Shown here: positions 1 through 8,895 of the stretch, piece after piece
Layout: the number at the start of each line of letters is the position of its first letter
How positions within the stretch are numbered: position 1 is the stretch's first letter
Source of the DNA: Saccharicrinis aurantiacus
Lineage (GTDB): Bacteria; Bacteroidota; Bacteroidia; Bacteroidales; Marinilabiliaceae
Length of the DNA: 64,000 bases
Direction of reading: 5' to 3'
NCBI RefSeq assembly: GCF_001660705.2
Contig: NZ_LYBV02000023.1
Coordinates: forward strand, 124,001-188,000
The notes under the pieces: model-generated
What the model saw: the letters and a program-made list of their open reading frames with translations, nothing else
What the model was told of the DNA's origin: nothing
Databases searched by the model: none
Made by a program: the position numbers and the translations under genes

Positions 1-164
1 TCACCGTTAAACTCACCAACGCTCGATAGCGTTTTCATTTTTTGCGATGCATCAACAGCATTCGAAACTAACTCACGTAAAAAGATCTCGTGATCTGAGT
101 ATAAAAACTTCTTAATGATGGGGAATATATTCTCGGTAGTAACCCCAATATTACCTTTTGACAT
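1..164 (-). CDS. htpG: Molecular chaperone HtpG (Hsp90), N-terminal fragment
   Basis: Only the first 54 codons are present; the gene runs leftwards off the start of the window. The translation begins [20 protein letters not shown] and continues through [11 protein letters not shown]. That is the first helix of the Hsp90 GHKL ATPase domain, including the E and N/D residues that bind Mg-ATP. The product is a cytosolic ATP-dependent chaperone. The start ATG is at 162-164 and no other in-frame start is plausible. The assignment is from the conserved N-terminus alone, which is very distinctive. Confidence 0.93.
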   Translation of the reverse strand, partial: MSKGNIGVTTENIFPIIKKFLYSDHEIFLRELVSNAVDASQKMKTLSSVGEFNG

Positions 165-608
165 AATATTTTAGTTTATATTGATAAAACAATTTCTTCA
201 CTCAGTTTATCAAAGCCTGTGCCAAGTCATTTCCCATGCCACAAAGGCAGTTTTACTGCCATCAGACTGACACATCTTCAAGCCAACACCCTTTGTTCTG
301 ACAAGCTTTCACCTCTCCCACAAATCACAATATAAACTTTCTATTATTTGGGCAGACAAACGGGCTATACACTATAATAAAGCTTCCGTTTTTGCAAACG
401 CTGCATGGTCGTTGCGGGGGCTCCTATGGTCGCCTCCACTCTCCCTGCATCGTGGCAAAACAAAAGCTTTATTGCCGTTGCTATCCCTGCTGCACCCATG
501 CACTACATCTTTGCACCTCGTCATGGCGAGGAACGCGGCCACCTCAAGGCGCCTTGAGATCGCTTCATGCTTCGCGAATACGAGCCGCATTAAAAATTCA
601 AAAACAAT
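165..608. other. Non-coding stretch with REP-like palindromes
   Basis: No gene is supported here. The left part (165-360) is ordinary AT-rich DNA upstream of htpG and probably holds its promoter. The right part (about 380-600) is suddenly GC-richer and made of hairpin-forming sequence. Short open frames in it translate to strings such as RLEVAAFLAMTR, typical of spurious reading through REP-like repeats, so they are not annotated as genes. Confidence 0.6.
525..583. repeat. REP-like palindromic repeat, copy 1
   Basis: The sequence contains a perfect 16-bp palindrome CTCAAGGCGCCTTGAG (543-558), flanked by CGTCATGGCGAGG on the left and CTTCATGCTTCGCG on the right. The right half matches 14730-14765 (GCGCCTTGAGAT, then CTTC, then CGAG). 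The pattern is the widespread intergenic motif built on gTCATtGCGAGG...CAAGG. No transposase is nearby. Confidence 0.6.
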
Positions 609-1286
609 CTACTGCTTAGCAAACAAGCTATTGATATTTACGCCAACGGTAAACTCATAAAACTTATCGCTAATGGATAAAGCACTATTATCATAAATAC
701 TACTAAATGGCGGACAATACTCAAATTCGATATAAACCAACTCTTTGTAATCAAAGCCAAGGCCTAATATTCCACTCAGTAATGTACTCTTATACTCATC
801 AACAATCTCTTTATAAATGCCAATAGAATTCTCACCTTGCCCCACCTGAACATCGTTATATGCTATTAGAAAATCACTTCGTAAACCTAGTAGTAAATAA
901 GGTTTAAAAGTAGTCTCAATTGGAGTAAACTTACCTGCTAAATTTAGCACAATATTATGAAGCACTAGGTTCTGCTTTGTATCAGAAAATACAGGATCAG
1001 CCTCATCTGTCAAAATTTGAAGGCTTTCGTTAAAGCCTTTCTGTGCATAGCCTATTTCAGGTCGGAGTGCTATAAACTTATTAAACTGCTTCTCAACATT
1101 GGCATAAACCGAAAAACCAGTGTAATTATCCTTCCAATCTGTTAAATCACCAAACATATCACTTTTATACTTCCATTGCTGATTAGCTATGCCCACCCCT
1201 AGTCGGATTCCATAATTATCAATCACTTGTGCTTTCGCAATACTACCAGCTACAAGTATTAGTACTAATACAATTACTTTTCTCAT
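609..1286 (-). CDS. Outer-membrane beta-barrel protein (porin-family/PorT-like)
   Basis: 225 residues with a signal peptide (residues 1-19, cleavage after SIAKA) and a C-terminus ending in alternating hydrophobic residues. The body has repeated amphipathic strands such as FSVYANVEKQF, FIALRPEIGYAQKG and YVSIEFEYCPPF-type segments, as in the small 8-stranded barrels common in Bacteroidota (outer membrane protein beta-barrel domain). The expected place is the outer membrane and no enzymatic motif is visible. It lies 44 bp downstream of an erythromycin-esterase-like gene on the same strand, so the two may be co-transcribed. The specific role is unknown. Confidence 0.72.
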   Translation of the reverse strand: MRKVIVLVLILVAGSIAKAQVIDNYGIRLGVGIANQQWKYKSDMFGDLTDWKDNYTGFSVYANVEKQFNKFIALRPEIGYAQKGFNESLQILTDEADPVFSDTKQNLVLHNIVLNLAGKFTPIETTFKPYLLLGLRSDFLIAYNDVQVGQGENSIGIYKEIVDEYKSTLLSGILGLGFDYKELVYIEFEYCPPFSSIYDNSALSISDKFYEFTVGVNINSLFAKQ

Positions 1287-1330
1287 TATTATAGTTTAAG
1301 TTAGTTAAAAATCGTGTTTCTCTTTTCTAC

Positions 1331-2530
1331 TTATATTCCTTCATCAAGCTTTATGCAAGGCTCCATTGTTGGAATATAAATTATACCATCAAAAATATTT
1401 GCCCATTCCTTTTTCATTGAAACTTCATAAATGATATTGGCCGAAAACTTGGTGTTTTTTTCTGGTAAACCCCTTAAATTAATAAATGAAGTTTGATGGT
1501 TATTATTCTTCATCCAAGCTTCCAATGATTTTGAGTTAGGCTTGTTTTTTTTAGTTGCTACATTGCCACTAGAAAACCTAGAAAAGCCATCGTATGAGGT
1601 GAAACCAATATTATACATATCCTCACCTAAAACATCGTGCAAGCCTGTACCAAAATAATAAAAAGACGTTTCAACATCTTTAGATATATGAACGTTATGC
1701 GCCCAAACAATAGCCTTTTTATTAGGATACCTTTCTTGTAACAACCACAATAAATTATTAGTCATTGCACTATCCCTTACATTATGGTATTCGTATTTTT
1801 TAACACCTTTTCTATATTCTGTTTGCTTTAATTCAAAATACGCCAATAGGCATTTAACTTCTTGATGAAAAAAATCATTGTCTTCAATATGCCAGGCCTT
1901 AACACATTTAATTAGTTTACTTATTTCCTCTTTTGAGTTGCTGTTGCCAAACTTTAAGGACTTTCTAATGGCCGAATAAAACCAAGCAGTATCAGGTATA
2001 AGTACATTATTCTCAATGCATAGCTCTTTTAATTCTGCAACATAGTCGAACTTATAGAAATACTTCTGATTATCAATGGCACTTACAATTAGTGGCTTAT
2101 TACTTTGGTAGCTCGATTCTAAATATGTAAATAAATCAGAACATTGGGTACAATTAGTCCAAATTGGAAAAATGTATTTCTTTACTTCATTAAAATCAGG
2201 ATTGTCATCTTCTCGCAGTTTTTGTATGGGATAAAAATTAGATTCAAAAATGAGCAGATCAAAATCACACTCCTCATGAAGATACTTTACCAAATCTGTC
2301 TTAAATTGCATGGTAGTGCCATCGCCATGATTTTGTTCTCCCAATAGCACAACACGGGCATCTCCAATAGATTCTTTAATATGTTTAAAACGAGAATCAT
2401 GATCTGAGTCTGATATTGAACTTACATTGGCCTCTAAATAAGTCTTTATATTTTGAGGTTGCGCATTGCTATTATGCGATAAGAATACTAGTAATAGAAT
2501 TGTTAATTGTAGACATTTATGGTAGATCAT
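1331..2530 (-). CDS. Erythromycin esterase family protein
   Basis: 399 residues with an N-terminal signal peptide (ends near SNA-QPQ, residue 23). The family signature is clear: LLGEQNHGDG at residues 62-71 (E65, H68), FESNF at 95-99, RDSAM at 252-256 and WAHNVHIS at 276-283. These match the Glu/His/Arg cluster of the EreA/EreB hydrolase superfamily. Family members include macrolide esterases, but many Bacteroidota homologues have unknown substrates, so resistance should not be assumed. The signal peptide implies a periplasmic or exported enzyme, unlike cytosolic EreB. The neighbouring barrel gene follows in the same direction. Confidence 0.85.
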   Translation of the reverse strand: MIYHKCLQLTILLLVFLSHNSNAQPQNIKTYLEANVSSISDSDHDSRFKHIKESIGDARVVLLGEQNHGDGTTMQFKTDLVKYLHEECDFDLLIFESNFYPIQKLREDDNPDFNEVKKYIFPIWTNCTQCSDLFTYLESSYQSNKPLIVSAIDNQKYFYKFDYVAELKELCIENNVLIPDTAWFYSAIRKSLKFGNSNSKEEISKLIKCVKAWHIEDNDFFHQEVKCLLAYFELKQTEYRKGVKKYEYHNVRDSAMTNNLLWLLQERYPNKKAIVWAHNVHISKDVETSFYYFGTGLHDVLGEDMYNIGFTSYDGFSRFSSGNVATKKNKPNSKSLEAWMKNNNHQTSFINLRGLPEKNTKFSANIIYEVSMKKEWANIFDGIIYIPTMEPCIKLDEGI

Positions 2531-2804
2531 GGTTCTGTTTATTATAAGGAATACCTACAGTAATATCCCATTAAGGTTAATGCGCGCAAGTTAACAAAAT
2601 ATTTTATTGTGAATAAAAGCACCTCACTAGTAAATGATATTTGTCTATAATTTAATTTACCAAGTCTTGTAAAACAATGAATACCACAAATTTAATCAAT
2701 GCAAAAAACCCATCATTAACAAACACAAGTTGAAGGCATTTTAAGTGAATATCATTTAGTGATTAAATATTCATTTTAAGTATATTTTACACATTTGTAT
2801 TTTA

Positions 2805-2812
2805 TATATTTG
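2805..2812 (+). promoter_or_regulatory. Putative -7 promoter box of the chemoreceptor gene
   Basis: TATATTTG matches the Bacteroidota -7 consensus TAnnTTTG and lies 60 bp before the ATG at 2872. A good -33 TTTG at the usual spacing was not seen. If used, transcription would start near 2818, which rules out a GTG start at 2812. The rest of the 340-bp gap 2531-2871 shows nothing else recognisable. Confidence 0.4.
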
Positions 2813-2871
2813 TGGCACTCAAATCCTCCCCTACGATAACTAAAGCACAATTTACACACAACTACAATTTC

Positions 2872-3975
2872 ATGAATGTTTACCTTGAATACTTATTGCT
2901 ATTAACTGCCTGCTCAACTATATACATACCCGTTGTTTATCGCATAGGAAAAAACTCCGTTACTTGGCATGTTGCACTATTTTTTTTACCATGCTTAGCT
3001 ATATTAGCTTTCACCGCATTTTCATTTGGCGTATCGCACAATTACTGGCTATTCTTACCAGCATTATCAGCCTTATTTGCCACCATATATGTACTACAAA
3101 AGGTAATTAAGAAACCCATAAAAGAACTCCAATCATTAATTGAAAAATTAGAACAGGGTGACCTAACAAAAGGGAACAAAATTTCACTTGTGCATAGAAA
3201 CGATGAGTTCGGGGTAATAAGTCGAGATCTTGAAAAAATGAGTACTAAAATTGCCGAAATGATTACCAATATGAAAACTATCTCAGAAGAAATTTTGGTT
3301 AATGGCAATCAATTGTCAAACTCAGCTGAACATTTAAGCACCACATCCAATACGCAAGCTGTTAATATAGAAGAAATAAGCGCTAACATAGAAGAGATTA
3401 ATTGTAATGTACAAGAAAGCTCTACCCATGCCAACACAGCAGGAACTATATCTAAAAAAGCGGAAAATGGAATTAAAAATGTAGCCAACACCTCTGCTTT
3501 AGCAAGCGATGCCATTCAGAATATTAATAAAGAAGCGCTGTTAATAAACGGAATAGCCTTAAATACAAAGATACTAGCATTAAACGCCTCTATAGAGGCT
3601 GCCAAAGCCAATGAACACGGTAAAGGCTTTGCTGTAGTGGCCAAGGAAGTTCGAAAATTAGCTGAGAATACTGAAGCTATAGCTGCAAATATTACAAAAA
3701 AAGCTTCTGATACAATGGAACTAACTACCACATCAAACAATCAAGTAAAAAGCACTATTCCTGAGGTTAATAAAACAATGACTTTGGTGAGCAAAATAGC
3801 TTATAGTTCTACTGAACAAACAAAGGCAATGGAGCAAATATCTATATCAATGCAACAGCTTAACGAAATTACCCAGGAACATAGTGCCAGCAGTGAGGAA
3901 TTAAGTGCTAGTGCAGCACGCCTATTTCAGCAGTCGGATGATTTAAACAAACAGATTAGTGCTTTTGCAGTTTAG
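2872..3975 (+). CDS. Methyl-accepting chemotaxis-type receptor without a periplasmic domain
   Basis: 367 residues from the ATG at 2872. An upstream in-frame GTG at 2812 overlaps a likely -7 box and is not preferred. Three hydrophobic segments occupy the first ~95 residues. They are followed by a HAMP-like linker ([20 protein letters not shown]) and a long coiled-coil signalling domain. Its hairpin tip, with [20 protein letters not shown] followed by [12 protein letters not shown], is diagnostic of MCPs and binds CheA/CheW. There is no extracytoplasmic ligand-binding domain between the membrane helices, so any signal must come through the membrane or cytoplasm. No che genes lie in the window. 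An alternative is a non-chemotactic signalling role. Confidence 0.88.
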   Translation: MNVYLEYLLLLTACSTIYIPVVYRIGKNSVTWHVALFFLPCLAILAFTAFSFGVSHNYWLFLPALSALFATIYVLQKVIKKPIKELQSLIEKLEQGDLTKGNKISLVHRNDEFGVISRDLEKMSTKIAEMITNMKTISEEILVNGNQLSNSAEHLSTTSNTQAVNIEEISANIEEINCNVQESSTHANTAGTISKKAENGIKNVANTSALASDAIQNINKEALLINGIALNTKILALNASIEAAKANEHGKGFAVVAKEVRKLAENTEAIAANITKKASDTMELTTTSNNQVKSTIPEVNKTMTLVSKIAYSSTEQTKAMEQISISMQQLNEITQEHSASSEELSASAARLFQQSDDLNKQISAFAV

Positions 3976-3996
3976 TGCTGCAATTCATTCAAAGAA

Positions 3997-4044
3997 TACA
4001 TATAAACAGGATAATCTGAATAACTCAGATAGCCTGTTTATGTA
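3997..4044. terminator. Long hairpin between convergent genes
   Basis: A nearly continuous inverted repeat: TACATATAAACAGG (3997-4010) pairs with CCTGTTTATGTA (4033-4044), and ATCTGA (4014-4019) pairs with TCAGAT (4025-4030). It lies just after the chemoreceptor stop and covers the last codons of the convergent ferredoxin gene. It is likely a bidirectional transcription stop, though it lacks a long T-tract. Confidence 0.5.
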
Positions 4045-4333
4045 TAGCAAATTCATGACACTGTTTCATACACAACCCACACGAAGTGCAAGCATCAGTA
4101 TTGATGGTGGCTTTACTATTGCCCTTTATCCAAACTTTTAAACGGCCCTTAAACGGCAATTCCTTTACCTCATCTGATGATAAAGATTTAATGGAGATTG
4201 CAGAAAATGGGCAAACATCAACACAGCTTGTACAACCATCGCACGATGTTTGATTTACCTTAACAACACCATCCTTTATACTTAATTCTTCTGCTAACTT
4301 TTTAGCAACTATTTTCTGTTTAAAATTCTTCAT
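4025..4333 (-). CDS. Small 2x[4Fe-4S] ferredoxin-like protein
   Basis: 102 residues with two cysteine clusters spaced as in bacterial dicluster ferredoxins: C31-x2-C34-x2-C37-x3-C41-P and C82-x2-C85-x2-C88-x3-C92. No signal peptide is seen, so it should be cytosolic or bound to the inner face of the membrane. It is the last gene of a leftward set with a DUF4405-like membrane protein and an uncharacterised membrane protein, downstream of a Crp-type regulator. The second cluster has HE rather than P after the last Cys. A role as electron carrier to or from the membrane partner is inferred. Confidence 0.85.
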   Translation of the reverse strand: MKNFKQKIVAKKLAEELSIKDGVVKVNQTSCDGCTSCVDVCPFSAISIKSLSSDEVKELPFKGRLKVWIKGNSKATINTDACTSCGLCMKQCHEFAIHKQAI

Positions 4334-4358
4334 TTTGTTTTCTTATTAATTTCAATAC

Positions 4359-4853
4359 TTAGTTTTTGCCAAAAACGTTTTTAGTTAAGGCAACGATCCA
4401 TTTAGAATAACTGAGTACATGGATTACAAAAAAGATGATTAATAATAAGCCAAATTTATTGTGTAATCCAAGCACTAACTTTGAGCTACTTGTATCTTCC
4501 ATAACAAGCCATGGTATTAGCGATGTGAGCGTTGTTGCTATAAATAGAATAAGTAAAATAAGGTTACGAATCCATTTTTTACTTTTGCCTCCCTTGATAA
4601 ATAACTTTTTAAACCAACTTATATGCTGATATAAATGAACACACACCAAGCCTATTGTTATTATGGATGTAACAATATGAGCATTAAGCCAGAAGTTACT
4701 ACTCATACTCAATGTAAGCTGAGAAGTAGATTTACCTGCATGATAGCCTAATAATATTATACCTGTAAATATCATTAACAGAAATGGCAACAGACTCGCC
4801 ATATCCACATAATAATTCCTTTTGGCTTTCTGTAATTTGTTAGGCTCCTTCAT
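4359..4853 (-). CDS. DUF4405-like four-helix membrane protein (possible b-type cytochrome)
   Basis: 164 residues with four predicted membrane helices (about 16-38, 52-75, 93-117 and 129-150). Histidines sit inside or at the ends of helices (HIVTSI, VCVHLYQHI, HNKFG, FVIHVLSY), the pattern of heme-ligating membrane cytochromes grouped as DUF4405 and cytochrome b561-like. It is co-transcribed with the downstream ferredoxin (25-bp gap), and its start overlaps the preceding gene by 14 bp. Inferred job: quinone or heme side of a small electron-transfer module with that ferredoxin. Heme binding is not proven. Confidence 0.68.
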   Translation of the reverse strand: MKEPNKLQKAKRNYYVDMASLLPFLLMIFTGIILLGYHAGKSTSQLTLSMSSNFWLNAHIVTSIITIGLVCVHLYQHISWFKKLFIKGGKSKKWIRNLILLILFIATTLTSLIPWLVMEDTSSSKLVLGLHNKFGLLLIIFFVIHVLSYSKWIVALTKNVFGKN

Positions 4854-5223
4854 AATTCAATGTTGTTTCGTTCGTTTTTTTCTTTACCATCCCCCTTACT
4901 TTAATGCCAATGCGCGTGCCAATAAGTAGCACAGAAAAACACAATACAATGGTACGCTCATTAACCGCAAGTCCTAAATGATCACCTGCAAAACCTGAAC
5001 TCCATGAAGCAAATTCGTTAATGCCAATTTTTAATAGGTTACGAACCAAAGTGAATAATCCGAGAATGACAGGAATTATAGCATACTTTAAATTAGGATA
5101 TTGATTTAAAACGGGGAATCGCTTTGTAAGCGGACTATATATATTGGTAATTTTTGTGTTAATGGTTTTATAAACCCATAACACAGCGCTTTTGCCTTTT
5201 TGTAAAAATGTAGAATAAGTCAT
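4840..5223 (-). CDS. Uncharacterised membrane protein in redox operon
   Basis: 127 residues, no family recognised. Two hydrophobic segments are visible (YAIIPVILGLFTLVRNLLKI and TIVLCFSVLLIGTRIGIKV) with basic stretches at both ends. Its 3' end overlaps the start of the DUF4405-like gene by 14 bp (translational coupling), and it is the first gene of the leftward three-gene operon ending in a ferredoxin. That arrangement suggests a membrane subunit of the same system. The 70-bp gap to the Crp-type gene could hold the operon promoter. Confidence 0.6.
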   Translation of the reverse strand: MTYSTFLQKGKSAVLWVYKTINTKITNIYSPLTKRFPVLNQYPNLKYAIIPVILGLFTLVRNLLKIGINEFASWSSGFAGDHLGLAVNERTIVLCFSVLLIGTRIGIKVRGMVKKKTNETTLNYEGA

Positions 5224-5293
5224 CTGTTATAATTTTTGTACACCACAAAGTTGCGACTATACAAAACCTAAAACATTGACAAATGATAAAAAA

Positions 5294-5863
5294 TCACTTT
5301 TTGGCCTTTATTCTGCTTAAACTTTCTTGAGTAATACCCAGATAACTGGCCAAGTTTTTATTGGAGAGACGCTGAACCATTTCTTTTTTATGAGTCAACA
5401 AATATTCATAACGTTCCTTGGCACTTAATCGCAAAAACGTTTCAATACGCCAGTGATTATTCAAATAAGTAGTTTCGAGCATTTTAATATAGAAATCTCT
5501 AAATAGAGTAGTTTCACTTATTAGTTTCTGAAAATCATTGTACGATATAAATTGCAATTCCGATGCTTCAATAGCATATATAAATTCAGTAGACGCAGTT
5601 TGTTTAATAAAGCTATGTAAGGAGGATAAGAACTGATTCTCGAAGGCAACATGACGAATGGTTTCTTGTCCTTTGGCATCAATAAAGGAAGTCTTCAAAC
5701 TTCCGCTGACAATAAAATAGAGCGAGTGACATACCATTCCGCTTTCTAACAAGAGCTCATCTTTGGCAACCTTAAGCGGTTTAAAATACTGAACAACTTC
5801 AGGTATTTCATTATCCGCATCGGTAAATCTATTGGCAAAAAAATGTTCTAAACTAACTTTCAT
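5294..5863 (-). CDS. Crp/Fnr-family transcriptional regulator
   Basis: 189 residues. The N-terminal ~120 residues form a cyclic-nucleotide-binding-type beta-roll (LLLESGMVCHSLYFIVSGSL, then ETIRHVAFENQFL). The C-terminus is a short helix-turn-helix (NLASYLGITQESLSRIKAKK). This is the common short Bacteroidota Crp-like form in which the recognition helix nearly ends the protein. There is no Cys cluster of the Fnr type, so it is not an obvious iron-sulfur oxygen sensor, and the conserved cAMP-binding RxS signature is not evident. It lies directly upstream of the redox operon on the same strand and is a plausible controller of it. Confidence 0.82.
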   Translation of the reverse strand: MKVSLEHFFANRFTDADNEIPEVVQYFKPLKVAKDELLLESGMVCHSLYFIVSGSLKTSFIDAKGQETIRHVAFENQFLSSLHSFIKQTASTEFIYAIEASELQFISYNDFQKLISETTLFRDFYIKMLETTYLNNHWRIETFLRLSAKERYEYLLTHKKEMVQRLSNKNLASYLGITQESLSRIKAKK

Positions 5864-6008
5864 GTTGTTTCTGGTCTATTATCTCAGGCGAAACAAATGT
5901 ACAAAAAGACAAGTCAACTTATTTACAATAATAAAATGATTTGATAAGTATGAAGGAAGTTTATAGCTATTTATTATTTTTGAGTCCTCACATAATATCT
6001 CGTAATAT

Positions 6009-8711
6009 ATGCGCTTTACTAAAAAAGTCACTCAAACTATAATACTCATACTTTGTATCTGTACGTTTAGTCACGCACAAAGCATAGAATCATTACAAAA
6101 GCAAATTAAAGATAGCTCGTCAGATACTGAAAGTCTGCGCCTTTACAATAAAATTGGCGTTGCCTACCGCGATATTAATTACCACAGCAAAGCCATACAA
6201 GCACACAATCAAGCATTAATACTGGCTAAACAAGGTAATGATAGTAGCACAATAGCTTCAACCCTTAGTTTATTGGGTACAGCCTATTTACGCAACATGC
6301 AAACAGAAGAGGCTGAAGGCAATTACCTAAAAGCTTTGTCCATAGCAAAAAACAATAATATCTATTCCGAAGAGATCAACACACTCAATAGTTTAGGTCT
6401 TTGCTACAAACAAATGGGCAAGCATACACAAGCGCTAAAATACCACAAGCAAGCATTGGAGCTTATAAAAACCAACAATCAGACAGAGAAACAAGCTGCT
6501 ACCTTAAATCACATTGCCAACCTCTATTTATCAATGAATCAGCATAACAATGCATTAAATTATTACAATGAGGCATTGGATTTTTATGCTTCTGAAAACG
6601 ATAGTATTGGCATGGCAGATATCTATCGAAATTTAGGCATATCGTATCGTAACCAAGGGAAATATACCGATGCTGTAGCGCAAATAGATAACGCCATACA
6701 AATAGTACATAGCAGAAATATGGAGGCTAAAATGGCCGATTACCATCACCTATTAGGTGGTATTTATTGGCAAAGCAAAGCCTATAAAGATGCACTCGAC
6801 AACTACCTAATTGCTTTGGAGATAAGAGAGCGCTTAAACTTGGCTATTCCAATGGCATCGACCTTAAATAACATTGGCCTCATTTATAAGGATCTTAATA
6901 ATTATGAGATGGCCATTAATTATTACAAGCAATCCCTAGGTATCTATAAAAAACTGAACGACATTAAACTAATGGCGCACATCTACAATTTATTGGGTAG
7001 TGTGAATTGGCAAATGAAGAATTTTGACCAGGCACTGGATTATTACCTAGAAGCTTTGGCCCTCAGAGAGCAAATTAACGATCCTAAACTCATGGCTGCA
7101 TCCTACAATAATTTAGGATTGGTTTATCGTAGTATGGGTGATCTAGAAACCTCGAAAGAAAATTACGAAACGGCACTTAATTTATATCAAAAAGCCAACG
7201 ATAAAACCAACGTTGCCGCTGTATACCACAAACTGGGTAGCCTATATCTTAGTTTTGATGATGTAGCAAAAGCAGAAATTGAGTATAAAAAAGCACTTGC
7301 TTTGCGCGAGGAAGCCAAGGACAAATTAGGAAAAGCCTCCACGCTAGTTGCTTTAGGTAAGATAGAACTAAACCAATCGAACACAGCCAAAGCAACAGAA
7401 ATGTACAACGAAGCATTGGACATAGCCTTGGCTTATGATAATATAAACCTTGAAGCTAGCGTACGCAATGCCATTGCTGCTGCTTATGCAAAATTGGGTA
7501 AATATGATGAAGCCTACGAACAGCTTCAGAAATATAATTCATTACGCTCTAAAATACTGAATAGCGAAAGCATCAAAAAAATTGCTGATATGCAAATTCG
7601 CTACGAGATGGAAAAGAAAGAACGTGCTTTGCAAGAGCAGAAACTAACCATATTCAAACAGCAAGAGCGCAACAAAAATCAACTCAACCTTATCTATTTT
7701 ATATTAGCCATAGTATTGGTAACCTCGTATTTCTTGTTCTCCATTGCGCGTAAAAATAAGCTCATTAAAAAATCGAACTTACAATTGGCCGCTCAAAACA
7801 CCGAGATTTTAGAACAGAAAGAGGAAATAATGGCGCAGCGCGATGCCATTGAAGTGCAAAAAAATGAAATTGAAAAACAACACGATATACTAGAGGTACA
7901 AAAGAAAAAAATAACCGATAGTATTTCCTATGCAGCCCGCATTCAACAGGCAGTTATGCCTCCCGAAGAACAAAAGAACAGCGTAATTCCTAATCATTTT
8001 ATCCTATTTAAACCTAAGGATATTGTGAGTGGCGATTTTTATTGGATGACCGAGATTGATGGTAAATCGATTGTGGCCACTGTAGATTGTACCGGACATG
8101 GTGTTCCGGGTGCTTTTATGAGTATGTTGGGTACTTCGCTACTTACCGAAATTGTGAATAGTCGCCAATGGAACGATGCCGCTGATATATTAAATGAGTT
8201 AAGAACTAAGGTGAAAAAAGCCCTGCACCAAACAGGTAGTAAAAACGAAGCCCGCGACGGCATGGATTGTACACTTTGTATTATAGATTACAAAGCAATG
8301 CAGGTAGATTTTGCCGGTGCATATAACCCGCTTTACATTATCCGACAAGGCGAATTGATTGAGCAAAAATCGGATCGTATGCCTATTGGTGTATATGCCC
8401 GAGGCGAAAAACCGTTTACCAACCATAATATACAATTACAAACTGATGACTTAATGTACACCTTCTCCGATGGTTATCACGATCAGTTTGGTGGCGAAAA
8501 AGGACGCAAGTTATTGGCCAAAAACTTTAAACAATTGCTACTCGATAATTCGCACCTACCAATGGAAAATCAGAAAGAAGTATTGGATTCTCATTTCGAA
8601 AATTGGAGAGGAAACTACAATCAGCTTGATGATGTATTGGTTATTGGTGTTAAGGTGTGCGTTAATCAAACAGTTTCTAATGTTGTACCGGAATTAGAAA
8701 GTGTGAATTAA
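6009..8711 (+). CDS. TPR-containing SpoIIE/PP2C-type serine phosphatase
   Basis: 900 residues: signal peptide (1-23), then about a dozen tetratricopeptide repeats (roughly 40-510) with the usual A-Y-x-G-x-Y pattern. A membrane helix follows near 557-578 (NLIYFILAIVLVTSYFLF), then a charged coiled coil (590-640) and a SpoIIE-type PP2C domain (about 650-890). The phosphatase motifs are SGDFYW, VDCTGHGVPGAFMS, DGMD and FSDGYHDQFGG; their Asp residues bind the metals. The layout puts TPRs in the periplasm and the phosphatase in the cytoplasm. Usual targets are STAS anti-anti-sigma proteins, but none is encoded nearby. A TAttTTTG-like box precedes the start codon. Confidence 0.88.
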   Translation: MRFTKKVTQTIILILCICTFSHAQSIESLQKQIKDSSSDTESLRLYNKIGVAYRDINYHSKAIQAHNQALILAKQGNDSSTIASTLSLLGTAYLRNMQTEEAEGNYLKALSIAKNNNIYSEEINTLNSLGLCYKQMGKHTQALKYHKQALELIKTNNQTEKQAATLNHIANLYLSMNQHNNALNYYNEALDFYASENDSIGMADIYRNLGISYRNQGKYTDAVAQIDNAIQIVHSRNMEAKMADYHHLLGGIYWQSKAYKDALDNYLIALEIRERLNLAIPMASTLNNIGLIYKDLNNYEMAINYYKQSLGIYKKLNDIKLMAHIYNLLGSVNWQMKNFDQALDYYLEALALREQINDPKLMAASYNNLGLVYRSMGDLETSKENYETALNLYQKANDKTNVAAVYHKLGSLYLSFDDVAKAEIEYKKALALREEAKDKLGKASTLVALGKIELNQSNTAKATEMYNEALDIALAYDNINLEASVRNAIAAAYAKLGKYDEAYEQLQKYNSLRSKILNSESIKKIADMQIRYEMEKKERALQEQKLTIFKQQERNKNQLNLIYFILAIVLVTSYFLFSIARKNKLIKKSNLQLAAQNTEILEQKEEIMAQRDAIEVQKNEIEKQHDILEVQKKKITDSISYAARIQQAVMPPEEQKNSVIPNHFILFKPKDIVSGDFYWMTEIDGKSIVATVDCTGHGVPGAFMSMLGTSLLTEIVNSRQWNDAADILNELRTKVKKALHQTGSKNEARDGMDCTLCIIDYKAMQVDFAGAYNPLYIIRQGELIEQKSDRMPIGVYARGEKPFTNHNIQLQTDDLMYTFSDGYHDQFGGEKGRKLLAKNFKQLLLDNSHLPMENQKEVLDSHFENWRGNYNQLDDVLVIGVKVCVNQTVSNVVPELESVN

Positions 8712-8739
8712 AGGGATAAATACTCTTAATATTAAATGA

Positions 8740-8774
8740 GAACTCCGGCAGTTTCTCCATAACTGACGGAGTTC
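8740..8774 (+). terminator. Stem-loop after the TPR-phosphatase gene
   Basis: GAACTCCG (8740-8747) pairs with CGGAGTTC (8767-8774), and CAGTT with AACTG inside it, giving 13 base pairs with a 7-nt loop. No T-run follows, so it may be an mRNA end-protecting hairpin or a weak or Rho-assisted terminator rather than a canonical intrinsic terminator. Confidence 0.5.
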
Positions 8775-8849
8775 AATATCAGTATTTTCCATACTGAACC
8801 TAGGCCTCCCCTCCTCAATCTGGAATTAATATAAATTAGATAGGATTTA

Positions 8850-8879
8850 GTTGGTTCTTTTGTTCCGAAAATATATTTG
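8850..8879 (+). promoter_or_regulatory. Bacteroidota-type promoter of the cobalamin riboswitch operon
   Basis: TTG (8851-8853) and TATATTTG (8872-8879) are separated by 18 bp. This matches the Bacteroidota primary-sigma pattern of a -33 TTTG/TTG and a -7 TAnnTTTG. Predicted transcription start is near 8885, just before the riboswitch. Confidence 0.55.
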
Positions 8880-8895
8880 TTTACGTTTGCAGTCA

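Noticed and set aside
372-619. Three overlapping short open frames on both strands
   Set aside because: They lie in REP-like palindromic sequence and translate into the low-complexity strings such repeats usually give. No signal, domain or consistent codon use.
1331-2530. Macrolide resistance gene
   Set aside because: The family is right, but the protein has a signal peptide and no mobile context. Many homologues are not macrolide esterases, so only the family is named.
2812-2871. Upstream GTG start for the chemoreceptor
   Set aside because: The G of the GTG is the last base of a TAnnTTTG -7 box, and the added residues are hydrophilic before the membrane segment. ATG 2872 is preferred.
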